NCBI GenBank assembly: GCA_028684915.1
Contig: JAQUEZ010000047.1
Location: 1 to 10,829, forward strand
Source: Desulfobulbus sp.
GTDB lineage: Bacteria; Desulfobacterota; Desulfobulbia; Desulfobulbales; Desulfobulbaceae
DNA length: 10,829 bases
Direction: 5' to 3'
In this document: piece by piece, positions 1-5,238 of the stretch
Position numbering within the stretch: the stretch's first letter is position 1
Layout of the letters: each line of letters begins with the position of its first letter
Notes under the pieces: model-generated
What the model was told of the DNA's origin: nothing
Database searches by the model: none
Seen by the model: the letters and a program-made list of their open reading frames with translations, nothing else
Made by a program: the position numbers and the translations under genes

Positions 1-381
1 GCTGGCTTTTCTCGGGTGATCATGACCCGGGAAAGAAGTGTACCCGTTACCGGCACCGTGGCGCGTACTTCAGCCGGTGCGGTGACCCACATGCAGATCT
101 GCCAGGTAGTGAATCTTGCCGAGGCACTCAATACGCTTAAAGAACGTGGCTTCTGGATCTATGGTGCCGTTGCAGAATCTGAGGTTCCCTCGATCTATAC
201 GACTGACTTTTCAGGGCCGATTGCCCTGATCATTGGTAGCGAGGGGAAGGGGATCAGGCCGTTGGTGCGGCGTCAGTGCGATCATCTCGTGACCATTCCC
301 ATGTCGGGCAGTTTTAATTCGCTCAACGCCTCGGTGGCTGCTGCGGTGATTATGTTCGAGATTACTCGCCGTTCGCTGTAA
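1..381 (+). CDS. rlmB: 23S rRNA (guanosine-2'-O-)-methyltransferase RlmB, C-terminal part (5' end outside window)
   Basis: The window opens inside this gene; the frame is open from base 1 and encodes 126 residues before TAA. RlmB-type enzymes of the SPOUT/TrmH class transfer a methyl group from S-adenosylmethionine to the ribose 2'-OH of a guanosine in 23S rRNA. Three things identify it: the RERSVPVTGTVARTSAGA stretch near the start, typical of the RlmB branch; the cofactor-loop motif LIIGSEGKGIRPLV; and the C-terminal knot motif IPMSGSFNSLNASVAAAV, which ends in MFEITRRSL as the family usually does. A GTG at base 16 could be mistaken for a start, but matching family sequence continues upstream of it, so this is a gene fragment cut by the window edge. 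TrmH-family relatives are similar; the RlmB assignment rests on the RERSVPVTGTVA region. Confidence 0.9.
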   Translation, partial: AGFSRVIMTRERSVPVTGTVARTSAGAVTHMQICQVVNLAEALNTLKERGFWIYGAVAESEVPSIYTTDFSGPIALIIGSEGKGIRPLVRRQCDHLVTIPMSGSFNSLNASVAAAVIMFEITRRSL

Positions 382-394
382 AGGACAATCGCAT

Positions 395-437
395 AAAAAA
401 AAGCCGGAGTGGCCTTGGCCACCCCGGCTTTTTTTAC
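395..437. terminator. Bidirectional rho-independent terminator between rlmB and the S1-domain gene
   Basis: An inverted repeat at 401-430 has arms AAGCCGG-A-GTGGCC and GGCCAC-C-CCGGCTT, paired except for one A/C mismatch on the plus strand. It is preceded by a run of A and followed by seven T. Read on either strand, the hairpin is followed by a T tract, so it can end both the plus-strand rlmB transcript (stop at 381) and the minus-strand transcript (stop at 450). Confidence 0.9.
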
Positions 438-449
438 CGTTATTATTTA

Positions 450-1616
450 TTATCGTTTTTTCTTGAGCTGGGATTTGAGCAGATCACCCAGTGTTCCCAT
501 GGATTGCGCTTCCTTGCTCACGGTCGGAGGGGTAAACTCCTCCCGTTTTGTCGGTGCCTCTTTGGCCACAAAGTCTTCTGGAACCAAGGCTATCCGTTTC
601 TGCGCCGTGTCGATGGACTCGATTTTTACCGTCATTACCTGACCGGCCTCAACTATTTCCCGGGGATGGTTGATCCGTCGCCCCGCGCCGAGTTTGGAGA
701 TATGCAATAGCCCGTCTATTCCGGCTTCCAGGGTGACAAAGGCACCAAAGGCCGCTAGGCGGCAAACCGTCCCCTGATGAACCGATCCAACCGGATACTT
801 GGAAATTACAGTATCCCAAGGGTTGGGTAAAGTGTCTCGGAGGCTGAGGGAGATTCGGTCTTTATCCCAGTCGAGTCGCTTGATCGTAACCTCAACCTGT
901 TGGCCGCGGGTAAGGACATCTTCGACCCGGTCAGTTTGTCCCCAAGCCAATTCAGATATGGGAATCAGGCCATCAACACCACCAATATCAACAAAGGCGC
1001 CAAAATCACGAATGGAGGTGACAACGCCGCTCACCTGTGCGCCTTCGGTTAAACTCGTTTTCAGGGCCTCGCGTTCTTGCTGCCGTTGCTCTTCCTGGAG
1101 AGCACGGGCCGAGAGAATGATGTTTCGTCCCTGGTTACTGTATTCGATAATTTTAAAGGTGAAGGTCTTCTCGAGGTATTCCTCAGGCGTTTCAACCTTG
1201 CGCACATCCATCTGCGAGAAGGGGCAAAAGCCGCGTTGGCCGCCGACGGTGACGGAAAAACCACCTTTAACTTCACCGGTAACTTTGCCTTCGACAGGAA
1301 TACCCGCCTGGAAAGCCTCCTCAAGTTCGCGGGACCCACTCTGATTGGAGCCCAAACGGGTGGTGAAGATCATTTCTCCGCTGCGGGAAGCCAGGAAAAA
1401 AACCTGTAAATGATCACCGATGACGGCTGTCAACTCGCCTGACTCGTTACGGATCTCAGAGGCTTGCAACACCCCCTCACTTTTTCCACCGACATCCAGG
1501 AATATGTTTTCGCCGCTGATACCCACAATACTTGCATCAACCTTGGTTCCGGGTTTGAGGGTGGCCTGGGAGACCGTTTTTGCCTGAAACAGCTCTGCAA
1601 AAGTTTCGTCGCTCAT
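450..1616 (-). CDS. Four-S1-domain RNA-binding protein (ribosomal protein S1-like)
   Basis: This 388-residue protein is built from four OB-fold S1 repeats at about residues 21-90, 104-173, 190-262 and 276-347. Repeats 3 and 4 are closest to the S1 consensus (DFGAFVDIGGVDGLIPISEL; AFGAFVTLEAGIDGLLHIS). A charged tail ends in GTLGDLLKSQLKKKR. Proteins of this kind bind single-stranded RNA. Classical ribosomal S1 of Proteobacteria usually has six repeats, so this is more likely a shorter S1 paralogue or RNA-binding regulator than the main rpsA product; annotation pipelines often call both S1. It is the last gene of the minus-strand cluster, 79 bases after the phosphoesterase gene, and is closed by the bidirectional terminator. 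No Shine-Dalgarno sequence is visible before the ATG. S1-family genes can be translated without a strong one, so I keep this start. Confidence 0.88.
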   Translation of the reverse strand: MSDETFAELFQAKTVSQATLKPGTKVDASIVGISGENIFLDVGGKSEGVLQASEIRNESGELTAVIGDHLQVFFLASRSGEMIFTTRLGSNQSGSRELEEAFQAGIPVEGKVTGEVKGGFSVTVGGQRGFCPFSQMDVRKVETPEEYLEKTFTFKIIEYSNQGRNIILSARALQEEQRQQEREALKTSLTEGAQVSGVVTSIRDFGAFVDIGGVDGLIPISELAWGQTDRVEDVLTRGQQVEVTIKRLDWDKDRISLSLRDTLPNPWDTVISKYPVGSVHQGTVCRLAAFGAFVTLEAGIDGLLHISKLGAGRRINHPREIVEAGQVMTVKIESIDTAQKRIALVPEDFVAKEAPTKREEFTPPTVSKEAQSMGTLGDLLKSQLKKKR

Positions 1617-1695
1617 GATGTTTTACTGTTAGGGGAAAAAGTTACCGGCAAATTGTCCTGCAATCCTGCCAGCCTCTGTTATACATTGCGAAAAA

Positions 1696-2211
1696 TTAAT
1701 CGGGTATTACAAGTTTGTTGCCGACAAACTCCCTGTGGGTCACACCCTGCTCCAGGTCCACCAGTGCGAAGGAGGGTACGTCCTCTTTGCCTAGTAGGTC
1801 ACCCGGATTGACGAGAAGGCAGGCTCCTTGGCGTTCACTGTGGAAAATATGATCATGGCCGTAACAGACCAAATGATACTCTCCGGAGCGAGCAAGTTCG
1901 CGGGCCAATTCAGGATAATGGATAAATGCTATCCGCCATCCTCCAGCAGTAATGCTCCCGTGTATCCCGTGGTGGTGGATATTGACAAAAATCTTTCCAC
2001 AGCGGCTAGAGATCAGATGTTGATCCCCGGCATTGTTTCCGTAAATGAGATGCACCGGCCCGTTAAAGGCATGTAGGTAGCGAAGCATGAACGGTGAGAT
2101 CAAATCCCCGCAATGGATGAGCAGGTCTGCTTGCATCTGATTGGCCCTTTGAACGGCCAAGTGCAGATGGGGAATTTGATCGTGGCTGTCGGATAAAACG
2201 GCAATACGCAT
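1696..2211 (-). CDS. YfcE/MJ0936-type metallophosphoesterase
   Basis: This is a small calcineurin-like phosphoesterase of 171 residues from the chosen ATG. The two-metal site is readable in order: SDSH (D8, H10), HCGDL (D36), YGNN (N59/N60), FIHYPE (H98) and YGHDH (H119, H121), followed by LVNPG. The family hydrolyses phosphodiesters or phosphomonoesters in the cytoplasm; the substrate cannot be read from sequence. The start at 2211 gives the usual MRIAVLSDSHD opening. An in-frame GTG at 2247 would add 12 residues; neither start has a good Shine-Dalgarno sequence. Where many relatives read NPGS this one has NPGD, a small deviation next to the active site. It lies 153 bases after lolA and 79 before the S1 gene, in the same direction, so co-transcription is likely. 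Confidence 0.88.
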   Translation of the reverse strand: MRIAVLSDSHDQIPHLHLAVQRANQMQADLLIHCGDLISPFMLRYLHAFNGPVHLIYGNNAGDQHLISSRCGKIFVNIHHHGIHGSITAGGWRIAFIHYPELARELARSGEYHLVCYGHDHIFHSERQGACLLVNPGDLLGKEDVPSFALVDLEQGVTHREFVGNKLVIPD

Positions 2212-2238
2212 GGAGAAACTTTGATAGGCAATTCGAAG

Positions 2239-2275
2239 CCCTGACACTCGCAGTACGCATCACATGGCGTCAGGG
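2239..2275. repeat. 7-bp inverted repeat upstream of the phosphoesterase gene
   Basis: The arms CCCTGAC (2239-2245) and GTCAGGG (2269-2275) are perfectly complementary, 23 bases apart, in the lolA-phosphoesterase gap. Shorter CGC/GCG pairing inside could lengthen the hairpin. No T tract follows on either strand, so it is not a typical terminator. The alternative GTG start at 2245-2247 lies at one arm. An RNA hairpin affecting translation or processing is possible, as is chance. Confidence 0.35.
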
Positions 2276-2364
2276 ATAGGTTACAGTGCTCCTCTTTACC
2301 CTTCTTCGGTGTTCGCGGCAATGCCTTTTGGGTTAATAGGGCGCAGCTGCAGATAAATCTTCCC

Positions 2365-3078
2365 TTATTGTCGAATAATTTCGGTCCCCGGGGCGAGGTT
2401 AAGTTGGAGGAGCAACTGTTCTTGTTTGGCGTCTTTGGCTGGCAATGCGTTAAAACGAATCTGAGAAAAATCCAATTCGGTGAGTGCTCCGAAATGATCT
2501 TCCATTAACAGACGCTGGAGAGTGCGGCGTTTATCTATCCAGATCTGTATCCTTTTTATCTGTGGATGGGGTTCCCTGGGGGTAAGTTGGATAGCCAGCA
2601 TCTCCTTGGGCGGGTCGTTAATGTAAAAGACGGGGTCCGGAGCATTGACGACAAACTCTTCGGCTAATTTTTTGGAACCGGTAAAAAGGGCGTAGGTAAT
2701 GTCGGAATCTAGGTCCTGGATCGGGGTGACGATGAGTTGCTTGTCCTGAGGGGTGTAAATCGAAAGTTCCCTTCCATTGTTGAGGATAACCTGAGGGGCA
2801 GGTTCGTCGTAATCCCAGCGCATCACACCGGAGTTCGCGCTTCCGGCTGTTGTGCTCCGATAAAAGGAGGCAGATCCGCGACCTTCCTTGATGCGTCCTG
2901 CGGAGTCGGTGATTTGGGTAAAATTAAATTGGAGGCTATGCAGCTGTTGATAGGTGGTCTGTAACTGGTCAAGGGATGTCTTCAACTGTTGAGGCGTAAG
3001 GACCGTGGCGGCTAGGGCAGGGAGTGAAAAGAGTACTGCCAAGATTAAAACAATAACGTATCGAATATGTTTATACAT
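2365..3078 (-). CDS. lolA: Outer-membrane lipoprotein carrier protein LolA
   Basis: LolA is the periplasmic chaperone that takes lipoproteins from the inner-membrane LolCDE exporter to the outer membrane. The 237-residue product begins with a clear Sec signal peptide: K/R near the N-terminus, a hydrophobic core over about residues 8-20, and an ALA cleavage site after residue 23. The mature part carries the LolA signature around residues 85-110 (MRWDYDEPAPQVILNNGRELSIYTP) split by strands typical of its open beta-barrel. The start at 3078 is set by the signal peptide and by GGAG seven bases upstream (3086-3089); the frame stays open upstream to 3291, but that part is an overlap shadow of murI. 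The start lies inside the end of murI, with an 8-base overlap, which suggests translational coupling. No LolB is visible here. Confidence 0.92.
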   Translation of the reverse strand: MYKHIRYVIVLILAVLFSLPALAATVLTPQQLKTSLDQLQTTYQQLHSLQFNFTQITDSAGRIKEGRGSASFYRSTTAGSANSGVMRWDYDEPAPQVILNNGRELSIYTPQDKQLIVTPIQDLDSDITYALFTGSKKLAEEFVVNAPDPVFYINDPPKEMLAIQLTPREPHPQIKRIQIWIDKRRTLQRLLMEDHFGALTELDFSQIRFNALPAKDAKQEQLLLQLNLAPGTEIIRQ

Positions 3079-3859
3079 CGATTTTCTCCAGGAGAACGGT
3101 CCGGCCGAAGATTGTACTGGCCAAACCATGGACCGGTGAAGGGAGATCGGAGACAAAAAAACGGTTGGCCGTTTGGGGGTCGTACAACTCATCGCGAAGC
3201 AGTGGATCGTTGTCGAGTAGAACCTTAAGGTGGAGGGCGACCTCAACGGATGAATCGATAATTTGTACTTTACGCCCGATTCGAGGTGCAATGATTTTTT
3301 TCAGCAAGGGGTAATGGGTGCAGCCGAGAATGAGGGCATCGATCTGCTTATCCCGCAGCGGGCGTAAATATTGTTTGGTAATCATTTTTGTTTCACGCCG
3401 AGCAAGCCATCCTTCTTCTACCAGGGGAACCAGGAGCGGGCAGGCCTGGCTGTAGACCGTACATTGTGGGCGAGCATCCTGGAGCCGCTTCTCGTAAAGA
3501 CCTGAATTGATCGTTGCCCTGGTTCCAATGACGCCGATTCTTCCGCTGCAACTGACCTCGGCAGCTTTTTTGACGGCCGGGTAGATTACGTCGATGATGG
3601 TGTGCGGATAATGATTGCGGAGAAAGGTTGAGGCGGTGCTTGCGGCGGAATTACAGGCAATCACTATAATCTTTGCCCCTTGGCGGAGCAGGAATTCCGT
3701 GTTGCGGTGGGAGTATTCCGTGATCATGGCCGGACTTTTGGACCCGTAAGGAGAGCGGGCAAGATCGCCCAAATAGACTAAAGGGAAACCTGGACAAAGG
3801 GTTTCGATGGCGCTGGCAACGGTCATGCCGCCAACACCGGAATCAAAAATACCAATCAT
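3071..3859 (-). CDS. murI: Glutamate racemase MurI
   Basis: This cofactor-independent enzyme interconverts L- and D-glutamate and supplies D-Glu for peptidoglycan. The product has 262 residues, normal for the family. It opens with IGIFDSGVGGMTV, and both catalytic cysteines are present: C69 in ACNSAAS and C180 in LGCTHYPLL. The substrate-binding stretch reads YLGDLARSPYGSKS, with Leu where the family usually has Thr in GDTAR; the rest of the site looks intact. The ATG at 3859 gives the canonical N-terminus; only a weak AGG lies upstream. It is the first gene of the minus-strand cluster and overlaps lolA by 8 bases. I found no convincing promoter in the 140 bases between it and the upstream terminator hairpin. 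Confidence 0.95.
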   Translation of the reverse strand: MIGIFDSGVGGMTVASAIETLCPGFPLVYLGDLARSPYGSKSPAMITEYSHRNTEFLLRQGAKIIVIACNSAASTASTFLRNHYPHTIIDVIYPAVKKAAEVSCSGRIGVIGTRATINSGLYEKRLQDARPQCTVYSQACPLLVPLVEEGWLARRETKMITKQYLRPLRDKQIDALILGCTHYPLLKKIIAPRIGRKVQIIDSSVEVALHLKVLLDNDPLLRDELYDPQTANRFFVSDLPSPVHGLASTIFGRTVLLEKIDV

Positions 3860-3992
3860 TGAAATGTGCCTACAATATCAGCCTGAAGAGAATTGAACGA
3901 ATAGACGAGTTGGAAAGACGAAAATTGGGATATCTTGTAGAGTTCAGGCACTGTTAATACAGAGGCGGCATTGCAACATGGACCTAGTCCCA

Positions 3993-4035
3993 CAAATAAA
4001 GCCAGGTGATGCGCATTGGAAGCGCATCACCTGGC
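3993..4035 (-). terminator. Rho-independent terminator of the MucR-family gene
   Basis: A perfect 14-bp inverted repeat, GCCAGGTGATGCGC (4001-4014) and GCGCATCACCTGGC (4022-4035), surrounds a 7-base loop. On the minus strand it begins 32 bases after the MucR-type stop codon and is followed by TTTATTTG, a moderate T tract. On the plus strand no T tract follows, so it should act mainly on the minus-strand transcript, separating this gene from murI. Confidence 0.8.
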
Positions 4036-4067
4036 AATACTATACAAGATGTTCGTACACGAAGATG

Positions 4068-4511
4068 TTATTTTTTTTTGTTGGCATCCTTGGTGCGCAT
4101 TTCGATCGCTTTACGAAGATTGTCGGGCAGCCCTCGTTCTTTGCCGGATTGAGAGCGCTTTTCAGAAAGAGCTTTAGCACACAGGGGTTGGCGTGCAGAG
4201 AAGCCGTATTTCTTTCGGTATTCCTTCGAGTTGAGACCGTGTGATTTCAGATGCTTCGGGGAGAGCATCTTGAATTCCTGGCCACATTCCAGGCAGATGA
4301 TTTTATTTTTCTGGATAGATTTTTTGGGGTCAATGACTGGGCTGGCTTCTTCTTGCTCAGCTTCAATGCCAACGGATTCAGAATCCTGAAGTGATTTAAG
4401 GGTTTGGAATGTATCGTTAAGCGCCGCCTTAATTTCTTCGGTGGTCATCTGCTTGCTGCCAATTTGAGATTGGATGATCTCGGCGGTCATTTCAACGAGT
4501 GATTTACTCAT
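4068..4511 (-). CDS. MucR/Ros-family zinc-finger transcriptional regulator
   Basis: This 147-residue DNA-binding protein has the MucR/Ros arrangement. An N-terminal helical, acidic region (about 1-60) fits the part that mediates oligomerisation in the family. A C2H2-type zinc finger follows at about 73-91, with likely ligands C73, C76, H87 and H91 (CLECGQEF...HLKSHGL). Then come the conserved KEYRKKYGF and a basic tail. The spacing C-x2-C-x10-H-x3-H is one residue longer between C76 and H87 than in the alphaproteobacterial Ros finger as I recall it. Known members bind AT-rich, T-A-step-rich DNA and often act as global, self-repressing regulators; targets here are unknown. The start is secure: AGGAG (4518-4522) lies six bases before the ATG. 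The gene stands alone, with its own terminator. Its last three Lys codons form a run of nine A just before the stop. Confidence 0.9.
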   Translation of the reverse strand: MSKSLVEMTAEIIQSQIGSKQMTTEEIKAALNDTFQTLKSLQDSESVGIEAEQEEASPVIDPKKSIQKNKIICLECGQEFKMLSPKHLKSHGLNSKEYRKKYGFSARQPLCAKALSEKRSQSGKERGLPDNLRKAIEMRTKDANKKK

Positions 4512-4544
4512 AGGGTTCTCCTGAGTATTAGTGGAAAAGAGTAA

Positions 4545-4563
4545 CTGAAAGATCCCCTTTCAG
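4545..4563. repeat. Inverted repeat in the 5' leader of the MucR-type gene
   Basis: CTGAAAG (4545-4551) and CTTTCAG (4557-4563) are a perfect 7-bp inverted repeat with a 5-base loop. It lies between the gene's candidate -10 box and its ribosome-binding site, so it would sit at or near the 5' end of the mRNA. It could be a stabilising hairpin or a binding site; neither is proven. Confidence 0.4.
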
Positions 4564-4572
4564 GACATTTTA

Positions 4573-4601
4573 ATGATAGAACATCAATTGTTACAGCGCA
4601 A
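4573..4601 (-). promoter_or_regulatory. Candidate sigma70-type promoter for the MucR-type gene
   Basis: On the minus strand, TTGCGC (4596-4601) and TATCAT (4573-4578) are separated by 17 bases. Transcription would start about 60 bases before the ATG. The surrounding AT-rich DNA is also the kind of sequence MucR-family proteins bind, so self-regulation is plausible. An alternative minus-strand -10, TATATT, lies further upstream near 4610-4620. Confidence 0.4.
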
Positions 4602-4780
4602 TTATTTTGTTAATATATAGTAAAATTCTTTGCTTGAAAATTGATACATCCCATTTTAAATGCGGATAAGTAAGGCAGGGTTGAGGAACTGAGCAAAAGA
4701 ATAGGTTTTTAAAGGAAAGATGAGTAGAGGTGAAGGCCTGGAAGATGCTCCGCTAGCCCATCAATATTTCTGGTCAAGAG

Positions 4781-4809
4781 TTGACAGGCGTTGGGGAAAG
4801 CATTATTTT
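4781..4809 (+). promoter_or_regulatory. Likely sigma70 promoter of the FmdB-type gene
   Basis: A perfect -35 box TTGACA (4781-4786) is followed 17 bases later by TATTTT (4804-4809) as the -10 box. Transcription would begin near 4816, giving a leader of about 58 bases before the ATG at 4874. The consensus -35, ideal spacing and correct position make this the best promoter in the window. Confidence 0.6.
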
Positions 4810-4873
4810 TGACCTTGTTTGCAGATCCGGTCATTGTTTAACCTGAAAATATAGAGTGTTGTGAGGTGGTTCC

Positions 4874-5155
4874 ATGCCTGTCTATGAGTACGAGTGTAGT
4901 GGGTGCAAAAAAGTCTTTGAAATTCAGCAACGTATTGCCGATGCACCCCTAGCGGTTTGTCCCGATTGTGGCGCAGCGGTCCGCAAAATGATTTCCATGA
5001 GCTCGTTCCAGTTAAAAGGCGGTGGGTGGTATTCGGATGGCTATAGCAGCTGCTCAGGCGGTGTTGGCACTGGGGCGAGTAGCTCAAGCGGTTCCGAATC
5101 CGGGGGGGCTTGCCCAGCGGGCGGTGGCTGTTGCCAGTGTCCCGCAGCGCATTGA
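4874..5155 (+). CDS. FmdB-family zinc-ribbon protein
   Basis: This 93-residue protein begins MPVYEYECSGC, the typical opening of the FmdB/CxxC_CxxC_SSSS regulatory-protein family. The zinc ribbon uses two CxxC pairs, C8/C11 and C29/C32. The family motif continues as FQLKGGGWYSDGY (residues 46-57). The tail from residue 58 is low-complexity Ser/Gly, ending with a cysteine cluster (C80, C86, C87, C89) in addition to C60. The family is widespread; FmdB was named as a putative regulator near formamidase or amidase genes, but its role is poorly known, and no such gene is adjacent here. GAGG (4863-4866) precedes the ATG by seven bases. The gene is a single unit with its own promoter and terminator, divergent from the MucR-type gene and convergent with queA. 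Confidence 0.88.
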   Translation: MPVYEYECSGCKKVFEIQQRIADAPLAVCPDCGAAVRKMISMSSFQLKGGGWYSDGYSSCSGGVGTGASSSSGSESGGACPAGGGCCQCPAAH

Positions 5156-5176
5156 CCAACGTATCTTTTCCAATTG

Positions 5177-5203
5177 ACCCGGCTTTGAGCCGGGTTTTTT
5201 TTT
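5177..5203 (+). terminator. Rho-independent terminator of the FmdB-type gene
   Basis: The stem ACCCGGC (5177-5183) / GCCGGGT (5189-5195) has a 5-base TTTGA loop and runs into nine T (5195-5203). It lies 22 bases after the stop codon. On the minus strand the hairpin is not followed by a T tract, so it is not an obvious terminator for queA. Confidence 0.92.
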
Positions 5204-5238
5204 GCTCGGTAAAAAACAGAGAAATTCGATGGGGTGGC

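Larger units (their letters stand above)
4512..4873. other. Divergent intergenic region between the MucR-type gene and the FmdB-type gene
   Basis: These 362 bases separate two divergent genes. About 4565-4665 is strikingly AT-rich compared with the window, and candidate promoters face both ways. The part from about 4665 to 4780 holds no gene I can support. A 30-codon ORF at 4720-4812 (+) starts with ATG after AAAGGAAAG but has no recognisable product. No tRNA or known RNA family is evident. Confidence 0.6.

Noticed and set aside
799..1344. Plus-strand ORF of 181 codons opposite the S1-domain gene
   Set aside because: Antisense shadow of the repetitive S1 gene; composition rich in Ser/Arg/Pro, no motif, no ribosome-binding site.
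2100..2321. Minus-strand ORF of 73 codons starting in the lolA-phosphoesterase gap
   Set aside because: Most of it lies out of frame within the phosphoesterase gene; no family resemblance. The frame that carries the D, H, N and GHDH metal-site motifs is the real one.
3079..3291. N-terminal extension of LolA upstream of the ATG at 3078
   Set aside because: It overlaps murI in another frame and would bury the signal peptide inside the protein; the internal ATG has a good ribosome-binding site.
4001..4035. Perfect 14-bp palindrome considered as a recombination site or operator
   Set aside because: Its place just after a stop codon and the T-rich stretch following it on the minus strand are better explained by a terminator.
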